In this document: positions 1-5,432 of the stretch, one piece after another | Layout of the letters: each line of letters opens with the position of its first letter | Position numbering within the stretch: the first letter of the stretch is position 1 | DNA from: an uncultured Angelakisella sp. | GTDB taxonomy: Bacteria > Bacillota > Clostridia > Oscillospirales > Ruminococcaceae | Direction of reading: 5' to 3' | Assembly: GCA_904420255.1 (NCBI GenBank) | Contig: CAJFUT010000283.1 | Span: 1 to 6,652, forward strand | Length of the DNA stretch: 6,652 nucleotides | Made by a program: the position numbers and the translations under genes | Notes under the pieces: model-generated | Databases searched by the model: none | Told to the model about the DNA's origin: nothing | The model's input: only the letters and a program-made list of their open reading frames with translations

Positions 1-114
1 GAGCGGATCAAGATCTGCCACACCGACGATGGTAAGAAGATTCAGGAGAAGATCGACGACCTGCTCCTCCTCCTCCAGGCCTACCGCCTTGGGTTGATTA
101 CACAGAACAGTTGA
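1..114 (+). CDS. C-terminal fragment, possibly class III fructose-1,6-bisphosphatase (5' end outside window)
   Basis: An open frame enters from the left edge and stops at TGA 112-114, giving the last 37 residues of a protein. The visible tail contains HTDDGKKI, then an amphipathic leucine-rich helix (IDDLLLLLQAYR) and ends GLITQNS. The pattern TDxG...I..DL..LL.AYR.GLI resembles, from memory, the C-terminal end of the Firmicutes class III fructose-1,6-bisphosphatase, a gluconeogenic enzyme that hydrolyses fructose-1,6-bisphosphate to fructose-6-phosphate. That resemblance is the only support: no catalytic residues lie in the window. Another protein ending in such a helix is possible. The next plus-strand coding stretch starts 16 bases downstream with no terminator between them, so the two may share a transcript. 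That the frame is coding is fairly secure; the enzyme name is tentative. Confidence 0.5.
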   Translation, partial: ERIKICHTDDGKKIQEKIDDLLLLLQAYRLGLITQNS

Positions 115-130
115 CAGAGGCACTTTTATC

Positions 131-474
131 ATGTTCTTTTCCAAAATCCAGGCAAAGCCTTTGGCCAGCCGTTCTGTTCCCTCCCCCTGGTTCCCCTCTG
201 AGCACCTTCTGTTTTCCCTGGAGGGGGGATCCGGCCGTCTACGGGGCCAATGGTATCCCCGGGAAAAGATGGATTCTGAGATTCCTTTTGCTGTGGTGCT
301 GGGGGATATCCCCCTGGTTCTGACTCAGTCCAGCGGCTGCCCAACCTGCGAGAGCCTTCTGGCGGCGTTTCAAATGAGGATACGGAGATAGAGGATTTCT
401 TTGTGGATTTTTTGATAAACTGTGACAACCGAACAAATCCTCTCCGTCGTATCGCTGACCATTATTGGGATTAA
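131..474 (+). pseudogene. Frameshifted, probably internally deleted gene remnant; family not identified
   Basis: Reading from ATG 131, the frame gives about 78 protein-like residues, including RGQWYPREKMDSE, PFAVVLGDIPLVL and a CxxC motif in SGCPTCESLLA, before ending at TAG 389-391. Past about position 364 the sense-like sequence continues in the -1 frame: GVSNEDTEIEDFFVDFLIN, then RRIADHYWD and TAA at 472-474. The stop abuts the terminator that begins at 473, as expected for a true gene end. One missing base near 359-367 would rejoin the two parts into a protein of about 115 residues. No canonical slippery heptamer is visible there, so programmed frameshifting is unlikely. A weak ribosome binding site (GAGG, 117-120) lies 10 bases before the ATG. 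The short length suggests that a middle section has also been lost, but this is inference. The tail has lower GC and more A/T-ending codons than the minus-strand genes. A sequencing error cannot be excluded. The function is unknown; CxxC may indicate metal or redox chemistry. Confidence 0.55.
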
Positions 475-515
475 AAACCCCCGGGATAGACTGAAAAGCC
501 TGTTCCGGGGGTTTT
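473..515. terminator. Bidirectional intrinsic terminator between convergent units
   Basis: The arms AAAACCCCCGG (474-484) and CCGGGGGTTTT (505-515) pair perfectly over 11 bases. Inside, 488-501 can extend the structure as AGACT-GAAA-AGCCT with one mismatch. Read on the plus strand, the G/C stem is followed by TTTT; read on the minus strand it is followed by TTTTT (473-477). The hairpin lies at the stop codon of the broken plus-strand gene (472-474) and 16 bases past the stop of the small minus-strand gene (531-533), so it can end transcription from both sides. Confidence 0.85.
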
Positions 516-530
516 GCAATGGGTTATGGA

Positions 531-692
531 TCACTCTTTTTTGTTCAAAGCGGCCAAAATGAAACCGCCCAAAACCAACATCGGCAGAATGATCCGAAGC
601 ATCAGATAGCCGTTGGGATTAAAATGGATATTGGCATCGGCATAGAGGCCTACTATCCAGGCCAATACAGTAAAACCAAGGGCTGGGAACAT
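531..692 (-). CDS. Small two-helix membrane protein, unknown function
   Basis: This encodes 53 residues and ends at TGA (531-533). The start is placed at ATG 690-692 because GAGGTG (699-704) lies 6 bases upstream. The frame can be extended to a TTG at 723-725, giving 64 residues, but that start has only a poor ribosome binding site. Two hydrophobic segments are visible: residues about 3-18 (around FTVLAWIVGLY) and about 31-49 (around IILPMLVLGGFILAAL). They are joined by a polar loop with ADANIHFNPNG, and the protein ends in the charged tail NKKE. No signal peptide cleavage site, catalytic motif or known family is recognised. It begins 61 bases after the tyrS stop with no terminator between and ends just before the bidirectional terminator, so it is probably the last gene of the tyrS transcript. 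Its short length leaves some doubt, but the ribosome binding site and hydrophobic pattern favour a real gene. Confidence 0.7.
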   Translation of the reverse strand: MFPALGFTVLAWIVGLYADANIHFNPNGYLMLRIILPMLVLGGFILAALNKKE

Positions 693-698
693 TCTTTT

Positions 699-704
699 CA
701 CCTC
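699..704 (-). promoter_or_regulatory. Ribosome binding site that sets the start of the small membrane protein
   Basis: The minus-strand sequence GAGGTG lies 6 bases before ATG 690-692. The competing in-frame TTG at 723-725 has only a weak AGG about 9 bases upstream. This favours the 53-residue over the 64-residue product. Confidence 0.7.
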
Positions 705-753
705 GCTGATTTCTGGTTTCGCCAAGAAGAAGGACCTGCTGTCAGGAGCACCC

Positions 754-1971
754 TTAGAGGGTCACTTTATGGAACACCTTTTTCCCCTTCTTGAGGACGA
801 CGCCGGAGCTGAGGCGGCCCGCATCCAGGGTGAGGTTGGGGTCCGTCACCTTCTCGTCATCCACCGACACGCCGCCCCCCTGGATCAGCCGCCGGGCTTC
901 GCTTTTAGATGGGGCCAGGCCCGTTTTTACCATCAGGTCCATAACACCGATGGCGCCGTCGGTGAGGTCGGCTTCGGTGAGGGCGGTGGTGGGCATATTC
1001 TCATCCTGGCTCCCGGCGCCGAAGAGGGCCTTGGCGGCGGCCAGGGCCTTGTCCGCCTCCTCCTTGCCGTGGACGAACTTGGTCACCTCGTAGGCCAGAA
1101 TCTCCTTCGCCTTGTTGAGCTGGCTGCCCTCCCAGCTCTCCATGGCCTCGATCTCCTCAATGGGCAGGAAGGTGAGGAACTTGAGGCACTTGATCACATC
1201 GGCGTCCTCCACGTTGCGCCAGTACTGGAAGAAATCGTAGGGGGAGAACTTTTCAGCGTCCAGCCAGACGGCGCCGCCCATGGTTTTGCCCATCTTCTTG
1301 CCGTCCTTGGTGGTGAGGAGCTGGAAGGTCATGCCGCAGACCTCCTCCCCCTCCACCCGGCGCACCAGGTCCACGCCGCCCAGGATGTTGCTCCACTGAT
1401 CGTCGCCGCCCATCTGCATGGTGCAGCCATAGTCCTGGTAAAGGCGCAGGAAGTCGTAGCTCTGCATGATCATGTAGTTGAACTCGATGAAGGAAAGCCC
1501 CCGCTCCAGCCGGGATTTGAAGCACTCGGCGGTGAGCATCCGGTTCACCGAGAAATGGACCCCGATATCCCGCAGAAGCTCGATATAGTTGAGCTTCATC
1601 AGCCAGTCGCCGTTGCGGGCTACAATGCACTTGTCCAGGTCCACCAGACGGCCCATCTGGCGGAGGAAGCAGTCGGCGTTGGCGTTGATCTCCTCCGGGG
1701 TGAGCATCTTCCGCATATCGGTGCGGCCGGTGGGGTCCCCCACCATGGTGGTGCCGGTCCCCAGGAGAAGGATGGGGGTGTGCCCCGCCCGGATCATGTG
1801 GTTGATCACCATGAGCTGGAGGAAATGCCCCACATGGAGGCTGTCGGCGGTGGCGTCAAAGCCGATGTAGAAGGTGATCTTCTGGTTGTCCAGCTTGTCC
1901 CGGATCTTCTCGGGGTGGGTCATTTGGGCGATGAGGCCCCGGCGCTCCAGTTCTTCAAACAGCATACTCAT
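754..1971 (-). CDS. tyrS: Tyrosyl-tRNA synthetase (TyrRS)
   Basis: This cytoplasmic class I aminoacyl-tRNA synthetase activates tyrosine with ATP and loads it onto tRNA-Tyr. The product has 405 residues, normal for bacterial TyrRS. The class I signature is HVGH at residues 46-49, within GFDATADSLHVGH. The tyrosine pocket region includes YMIMQSYDF (about 166-174) and GGDDQWSNI (188-196). The KMSKS-type loop is KKMGKT (225-230), the variant form seen in the TyrS rather than the TyrZ branch. An S4 RNA-binding domain follows from about 345 (GLAPSKSEARRLIQGGGVSV, then DDEKV). The start is ATG 1969-1971, with AAGGAG 8 bases upstream; a second ATG lies at 1963-1965. The frame stays open upstream to 2145, but that stretch is the T-box leader and would translate the terminator hairpin, so it is not coding. 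Expression should be induced by uncharged tRNA-Tyr through the T-box. The stop is TAA 754-756, with the small membrane protein gene following. Confidence 0.97.
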   Translation of the reverse strand: MSMLFEELERRGLIAQMTHPEKIRDKLDNQKITFYIGFDATADSLHVGHFLQLMVINHMIRAGHTPILLLGTGTTMVGDPTGRTDMRKMLTPEEINANADCFLRQMGRLVDLDKCIVARNGDWLMKLNYIELLRDIGVHFSVNRMLTAECFKSRLERGLSFIEFNYMIMQSYDFLRLYQDYGCTMQMGGDDQWSNILGGVDLVRRVEGEEVCGMTFQLLTTKDGKKMGKTMGGAVWLDAEKFSPYDFFQYWRNVEDADVIKCLKFLTFLPIEEIEAMESWEGSQLNKAKEILAYEVTKFVHGKEEADKALAAAKALFGAGSQDENMPTTALTEADLTDGAIGVMDLMVKTGLAPSKSEARRLIQGGGVSVDDEKVTDPNLTLDAGRLSSGVVLKKGKKVFHKVTL

Positions 1972-1979
1972 TTTCGACT

Positions 1980-1985
1980 CTCCTT
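1980..1985 (-). promoter_or_regulatory. tyrS ribosome binding site
   Basis: AAGGAG on the minus strand, 8 bases before ATG 1969-1971. It fixes the tyrS start and excludes the longer open frame that runs back through the T-box leader. Confidence 0.85.
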
Positions 1986-2038
1986 TTCCTTGTACACCGA
2001 TACTTGCTTTCCCGTTTTCAGCATCCCCGGCGGCAAAG

Positions 2039-2074
2039 AAAAAATCCTCTGCGGCCGGATAAAACCGCAGAGGA
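2039..2074 (-). terminator. T-box leader terminator hairpin of tyrS
   Basis: The minus-strand arms TCCTCTGCGG (2074-2065) and CCGCAGAGGA (2054-2045) form a perfect 10-base-pair stem with a 10-base loop, followed by six U (2044-2039). Bases CCTC of the 5' arm (2073-2070) can instead pair with GAGG (2101-2098) at the start of the T-box element, forming the antiterminator. The two structures are mutually exclusive, as expected for a transcriptional T-box switch. Confidence 0.93.
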
Positions 2075-2216
2075 CGAATCAAGGATCCGTGGTACCACCT
2101 CAGTTCGGCGCCCTGTCGCCAGAAACGCCCTTTGGGGGTCCCCATGGGGAACCCCTGCGATGTAACGGTCGCACCCGGCCAGCCCTACTTCCTGGTTCAG
2201 GCGGCGGCTCCGGGAT

Positions 2217-2219
2217 GTA
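2217..2219 (-). promoter_or_regulatory. T-box specifier codon UAC (Tyr)
   Basis: The minus-strand triplet UAC is set in GGGAA-UAC-A-UCCC, the expected layout of a specifier loop (GAA, codon, purine) opposite the AGUA strand at 2292-2289. It agrees with the amino acid of the downstream gene, tyrS. Confidence 0.9.
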
Positions 2220-2320
2220 TTCCCAATCCCTTCCGGATCTGCTTTTTCACACCGGCCAAAAGCTCTCTGGGGGTCCGGGGAAAGGCGGTACTTGTTCCCT
2301 TCTCAGCCATTGCTATGTGG

Positions 2321-2349
2321 ATTATAGACGAAACCTCCCGGGATGTCAA
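2321..2349 (-). promoter_or_regulatory. Consensus sigma-A promoter for the tyrS T-box transcript
   Basis: The minus strand carries TTGACA (2349-2344), a 17-base spacer and TATAAT (2326-2321). Both hexamers match the housekeeping consensus at every base. Transcription should start near 2314, just ahead of the T-box stem I. The -35 box lies only 20 bases past the recN stop codon. Confidence 0.93.
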
Positions 2350-2358
2350 CACCCCGGC

Positions 2359-2382
2359 GGCGGAAAAATTCAGTTCCCCGCC
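2359..2382 (-). other. Imperfect hairpin overlapping the recN stop codon
   Basis: The minus-strand arms GGCGGGGAA (2382-2374) and TTTTCCGCC (2367-2359) pair over nine positions, two of them G-U, around a six-base loop containing the stop codon region. No U run follows: the next bases are GCCGGGGTG and the tyrS -35 box. It is therefore not a standard intrinsic terminator. It could slow transcript decay or weakly pause polymerase, but either role is speculation. Confidence 0.35.
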
Positions 2383-4037
2383 AGGGTCAGCATCTCCCGG
2401 GCGTTTTCCAGGGCAATATCGGTGATATTCTCCCCCGCCGTGATCCGGGCCAGCTCCTCCACCCGCTGCTCCCGGTCCAGCTCCTCCACATGGGTGTAGG
2501 TGCGGTCCTGCTCCACCGTCTTGTAGATGCGGCTGTGATGGGTGCCGTAGGCCGCCACCTGGGCCAGGTGGGTGACGCAGATCACCTGGCGGCTCCGGGC
2601 CACCTGGGAGAGCTTCAGGCCGATCTTCTGGGCGGCCCGGCCGCTGACCCCGGTGTCGATCTCGTCAAAGATGACGGTGTCCACCCCTTCCTTGTCCGCC
2701 AGGACGTTTTTGATGGAGAGCATCACCCGGCTCAGCTCGCCGCCGCTGGCGATTTTGGAAAGGGGCTTGGGGGCCTCGCCGGGGTTGGTGGAGATGAAAA
2801 ACTCCACCCCGTCCCGGCCCGAAGGGCCCAGCTCCCGCCGGGTCATGTGGAGGGAAAGGCGTACCGCCGGCATATCCAGGTAGGTCAGCTCCTCCTGGAC
2901 CTGGCGGATAAACCGCTCCCCCGCCTCCCGGCGCTTCTCGCTCAGGGCCTCCGCCAGCTTCTCGGCCTCCTCCTCCAGGGTGGAAACCTCCTGGCGGAGC
3001 TGCTCCGCCAGCTGGTCCGAAAAGGTCAGCTCCTCCAGCTCCCGGGCGCTCTTTTCGGCGTATTCCAGGATTTCCTCCACTGTGGAGCCGTATTTCTTCT
3101 TCAGCCGGTGGAGAAGGTCCAGGCGGTTTTCGATGCGGTCCAGCTGGCGGGGGTCGAAGTCCAGGTCGTCCAGATACCCCCGCACCGTGGAGGACAGCTC
3201 CTCCAGGTCGTAGCGCAGGTCCTGAACCTTGCTTTGGTATTCCGCCAGCTCCTGGATATACCGGGCGGCCTCCTCCAGCTCCTCCCCCAGGCTTTCCAGG
3301 GAGGAAACCACCCCTGCCCCCTCATCCCCGCCGGTGAGAAGGTCGTAGCTGTTCCCCAGGGCGGCGGTGATCCGCTCGGCGTTGCGGATCCGGTCGCGCT
3401 GGGCCAGCAGCTCCTCCTCTTCCCCCGGCTCCAGGGCAGCATCCTCGATCTCCGCGAGCTGGTACTGGAGGATGTCCTGGCGCTGGAGCTTATAGCTTTC
3501 GTCCATCTGGAGGCTGTCCAGCTTCTCCCTGGCCTCGGTGAGGCGGCGGTAAACCGCCCGGTACTCCTCCAGGTCCTTTTCCAGGCCCCCGAAGCCGTCC
3601 ACAAAGCCCATATGCCGCTCCGGGGAAAGAAGCTCCTGGCTGTCCCGCTGGCCGTTGATGTCGATGAGCAGGGAGGAAACCTGCCGCAGCAGGGCGGTGG
3701 TGGCGGGACGGCCATTGATTTTGCAGCTTCCGCTGCCTCCCGCGTCCAGTTCCCGGACCACCATCAGCTGCCCGTCCTCGACGGGGTAGCCAAGCTCCTC
3801 CACCCGGGCCCGGACCTTCTCTGGCAGACCGCAGAAAAGGGCGGAAACCACCGCCTTCTGCTCCCCGCTGCGGATGATGTCCCGGCTGGTGCGGGCCCCC
3901 AGAACGGCGTTGATGGCGCTGATGAGGATGGTTTTCCCCGCGCCGGTTTCCCCGGTGAAGACATTGAGGCCCCGTTCCAGGCGGATGGAGGCCTGCCGGA
4001 TCACCGCGATATTCTCAATATAAAGCTGGGAAAGCAT
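2370..4037 (-). CDS. recN: DNA repair protein RecN
   Basis: RecN is an SMC-like ATPase that acts at DNA double-strand breaks, where it helps gather ends for RecA-dependent recombination. The product has 555 residues, slightly shorter than the roughly 550-576 usual for the family. The N-terminal ATPase half has Walker A GETGAGKT (29-36). The family motif in NGQRDSQELL (128-137) follows. Residues about 150-380 are rich in E, L, R and K and form the coiled-coil arms. The C-terminal half has the ABC signature SGGELSR (431-437), Walker B TVIFDEID (454-461) and a VTHLAQVAA switch region (488-496). All key ATPase motifs are intact. The start is ATG 4035-4037, with GGCGGGTGAT 5 bases upstream. It follows argR by 23 bases, the standard Firmicutes arrangement. 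No SOS (LexA) box was seen directly upstream, consistent with operon expression. The stop is TGA 2370-2372, 20 bases before the tyrS -35 box. Confidence 0.97.
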   Translation of the reverse strand: MLSQLYIENIAVIRQASIRLERGLNVFTGETGAGKTILISAINAVLGARTSRDIIRSGEQKAVVSALFCGLPEKVRARVEELGYPVEDGQLMVVRELDAGGSGSCKINGRPATTALLRQVSSLLIDINGQRDSQELLSPERHMGFVDGFGGLEKDLEEYRAVYRRLTEAREKLDSLQMDESYKLQRQDILQYQLAEIEDAALEPGEEEELLAQRDRIRNAERITAALGNSYDLLTGGDEGAGVVSSLESLGEELEEAARYIQELAEYQSKVQDLRYDLEELSSTVRGYLDDLDFDPRQLDRIENRLDLLHRLKKKYGSTVEEILEYAEKSARELEELTFSDQLAEQLRQEVSTLEEEAEKLAEALSEKRREAGERFIRQVQEELTYLDMPAVRLSLHMTRRELGPSGRDGVEFFISTNPGEAPKPLSKIASGGELSRVMLSIKNVLADKEGVDTVIFDEIDTGVSGRAAQKIGLKLSQVARSRQVICVTHLAQVAAYGTHHSRIYKTVEQDRTYTHVEELDREQRVEELARITAGENITDIALENAREMLTLAGN

Positions 4038-4060
4038 TTGGGATCACCCGCCTTTTTGTA

Positions 4061-4537
4061 TCAGGAGCGCCGGGAGGCCTTGGCCTTTGCCACGATGTCC
4101 TTGAGATAGTCCGCGAATTCCTCCGCCTGCCTTTGGGTGCGCAGCAGCAGGAAGATGGTGTCGTCCCCGGCGATGGTGCCCACCAGGCCGTCCCAGGTGC
4201 CGGTGTCCACCGCGACGCAGACGGCGTTGGCCATGCCGGGGAAGCATTTCACCACCACGAAATTCCCCGCGAAATCCACCGATTTGATGGACTCCAGGAA
4301 CACATAGTCGATGTTGAGGGAGAGGACCTCCGGCTGCTTTTCCATGGGAAGGGTGTAGTAATAATTCCCCGTGGGGGAAAGGGCCTTCACCAGGCGCAGC
4401 TCCTTGATGTCCCGGGAAATGGTGGCCTGGGTGGCGTCGAAGCCGGCCTGGGCCAGATGGGACTGGAGCTCCTCCTGGGTGGTGATGGTGTTATTCTGTA
4501 TAATGCTGAGAATCTTCTCCTGGCGCTTTGCTTTCAT
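4061..4537 (-). CDS. argR: Arginine repressor ArgR/AhrC
   Basis: This arginine-sensing transcription factor represses arginine synthesis genes and in some bacteria activates catabolic ones. The product has 158 residues, close to the family norm of about 150. The N-terminal winged helix-turn-helix spans about 1-70, with recognition helix region TQATISRDIKEL (36-47). The C-terminal hexamerisation and arginine-binding domain covers about 80-150 and includes PGMANAV (100-106) and GTIAGDDTIFLLLR (120-133), where the paired aspartates are the usual arginine contacts. The start is ATG 4535-4537, with AGGGTGAT 5 bases upstream. That ribosome binding site contains the nadK stop TGA (4546-4544), so translation is probably coupled to nadK. 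In many Firmicutes argR sits beside recN; this placement is conserved but does not imply a role in repair. No convincing ARG box was found in the window, so autoregulation is not supported here. Confidence 0.97.
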   Translation of the reverse strand: MKAKRQEKILSIIQNNTITTQEELQSHLAQAGFDATQATISRDIKELRLVKALSPTGNYYYTLPMEKQPEVLSLNIDYVFLESIKSVDFAGNFVVVKCFPGMANAVCVAVDTGTWDGLVGTIAGDDTIFLLLRTQRQAEEFADYLKDIVAKAKASRRS

Positions 4538-4542
4538 ATGGT

Positions 4543-4550
4543 ATCACCCT
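4543..4550 (-). promoter_or_regulatory. argR ribosome binding site overlapping the nadK stop codon
   Basis: AGGGTGAT on the minus strand includes the nadK TGA and lies 5 bases before the argR ATG. Ribosomes finishing nadK stop on the argR initiation region, which suggests translational coupling. The recN site (GGGTGAT, 4049-4043) has nearly the same sequence and spacing. Confidence 0.75.
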
Positions 4551-5401
4551 CTTTGCTTGATCTTGGCTGTCAGTATTTCGAAGAATTCATTTTCCCCGAA
4601 GCTGATAAACTCAGGCTCCAGCTTGGAGCGGCCCACCGTAACCGCCTGTCCCGGGGGGAGAAACGCCTTGTCCGCCCCGTCGGCGATGGCCTGGAGAGCG
4701 CCCTGGGAGCGGATGGAAATGGTCTTTTGCCCGTGAAAGACAATGGGGCGGATGGAGATGGAATGGGGACAGATGGGCACCATGACGATGGCCTGCAGGG
4801 CCGGATCCAGCACCGGGCCGCCTGCCGAAAGGGCGTAGGCGGTGGAGCCTGTCGGCGTGGAAAAGATCACCCCGTCGGCATAATAGTGGTCAATGAGCTT
4901 CCCGTTGCAGAATATCTCAAAATCCGCCAGGTTCTGCCCCGGGTCCTTGGTGAGGACGATGTCGTTGATGGCGAAGGGAAGAAGCTCCTCCCCGGTGTCC
5001 CGGCGGCTGACCCCGATGGCATATCGGCCCTCCCGTTGATAACGCCCCTCCTTGAGGCACAGCAGATAGTGCTCCAGGCCCTCCGGCTCGATCTGGGCCA
5101 GGAAGCCCAGCCTGCCCAGGTTGACCCCCACCACCGGGCGGCGGCTCTGGGCGGCATGGCGGGCGCTGTGGATCATGGTGCCGTCCCCGCCGATGGAAAG
5201 GAGAAGGTCGCAGCCCTCCGCGGCACGGATGGCGTCCTCCCCGGCGTTTTCCACCGGCCCGATCCCCGCCCCGGCGATGGGACGGTAATCCTTTTCCACC
5301 GCGGCGGCTGTCAGGCCCAGAGCCTCCATCCGCCCGCAGAGCTCCCTCAGCACCTCCCAGGTGCGGGGCTTTGTGAAATTGGGCATCAATAAAATCCGCA
5401 T
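4544..5401 (-). CDS. nadK: NAD kinase (ATP/polyphosphate-NAD kinase)
   Basis: NAD kinase phosphorylates NAD to NADP in the cytoplasm and is the only known route to NADP. The product has 285 residues, normal for the family. The diagnostic GGDGT is at 71-75 in LLLSIGGDGTMIHSAR. The NAD-binding segment includes INDIVL (145-150; the ND pair replaces the more frequent NE) and ADGVIFSTPTGSTAYALSAG (175-194), followed by GPVLDP. ICPHSISIRP (210-219) is the next conserved block, and the C-terminal half forms the beta-rich domain. The start is ATG 5399-5401, with GGGAGG 11 bases upstream and a purine-rich AAAGAGAG stretch between. The frame runs upstream to 5536, but that part overlaps tlyA and is not protein-like. 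The gene lies 31 bases after tlyA and 6 bases before argR, inside one operon. Confidence 0.97.
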   Translation of the reverse strand: MRILLMPNFTKPRTWEVLRELCGRMEALGLTAAAVEKDYRPIAGAGIGPVENAGEDAIRAAEGCDLLLSIGGDGTMIHSARHAAQSRRPVVGVNLGRLGFLAQIEPEGLEHYLLCLKEGRYQREGRYAIGVSRRDTGEELLPFAINDIVLTKDPGQNLADFEIFCNGKLIDHYYADGVIFSTPTGSTAYALSAGGPVLDPALQAIVMVPICPHSISIRPIVFHGQKTISIRSQGALQAIADGADKAFLPPGQAVTVGRSKLEPEFISFGENEFFEILTAKIKQRG

Positions 5402-5412
5402 TTTCTCTCTTT

Positions 5413-5418
5413 CCTCCC
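5413..5418 (-). promoter_or_regulatory. nadK ribosome binding site
   Basis: GGGAGG on the minus strand, 11 bases before ATG 5399-5401. The spacing is a little long, but the bases between are purine-rich. It supports this start over any upstream codon inside tlyA. Confidence 0.65.
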
Positions 5419-5432
5419 GGCATCCGCCGGAA

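Larger units (their letters stand above)
2039..2314 (-). ncRNA. Tyrosine-specific T-box riboswitch (tyrS leader)
   Basis: This leader RNA senses the charging state of tRNA-Tyr. The following landmarks are visible on the minus strand in order. The loop-E strand AGTA (2292-2289) is in GGGAACAAGTACC. An AG-bulge region AGAGAGC lies at 2268-2262. The distal loop motif GGTGTGA is at 2253-2247. The returning strand is GGGAATACATCCC, in which GAA is followed by specifier codon UAC (2219-2217, tyrosine) and a purine. A stem III-like hairpin, GGGGTTCCCC with GGGGACCCC, lies near 2155-2134. The T-box sequence AGGTGGTACCACGG is at 2100-2087; its UGGU bulge (2097-2094) complements an ACCA acceptor end, as in tRNA-Tyr with discriminator A. 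A terminator with a U run ends the leader. Uncharged tRNA-Tyr should stabilise the antiterminator and allow tyrS transcription. The 5' boundary is estimated from the promoter. Confidence 0.95.

Noticed and set aside
111..132. TTGACA at 111-116 with TATCAT at 127-132 as a plus-strand promoter
   Set aside because: The spacer is only 10 bases; no acceptable -10 box occurs at 16-18 bases.
301..314. Perfect palindrome GGGGGATATCCCCC, possible terminator or operator
   Set aside because: It lies inside the broken gene's coding stretch (GDIPL), has no U run after it, and no second copy is present in the window.
359..370. Programmed -1 frameshift in the broken plus-strand gene
   Set aside because: No X-XXY-YYZ slippery heptamer, upstream Shine-Dalgarno-like stimulator or clear downstream pseudoknot is visible at the frame change.
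129..436. Minus-strand open frames of 65 and 99 codons between the left-edge gene and the terminator
   Set aside because: Neither looks protein-like or has a convincing ribosome binding site; the plus strand of the same region carries the better coding signal.
725..770. Intrinsic terminator between tyrS and the small membrane protein gene
   Set aside because: Only short hairpins are present (CCTG-ACAG-CAGG, and ACCCT-CTA-AGGGT over the stop codon), and neither is followed by a U run.
1972..2145. 58-residue N-terminal extension of TyrRS starting at 2145
   Set aside because: It would translate the T-box and terminator hairpin; the true start at 1971 has AAGGAG at proper spacing and gives a normal-length enzyme.
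769..2499. Long open frame on the plus strand (576 codons) opposite tyrS
   Set aside because: It is antisense to tyrS and its T-box leader, is rich in H, G, A and L with no domain motifs, and arises from high GC at third codon positions of the true gene.
2343..4109. Long open frame on the plus strand (588 codons) opposite recN
   Set aside because: It covers recN in antisense; low-complexity composition with repeated L, Q, G and P; recN has all its ATPase motifs intact.
4355..4375. AT-rich TAGTAATAATTCCC resembling half an ARG box
   Set aside because: It is within argR codons for a tyrosine-rich strand (NYYYT), lacks the palindromic TGAAT...ATTCA form, and is not near a promoter.
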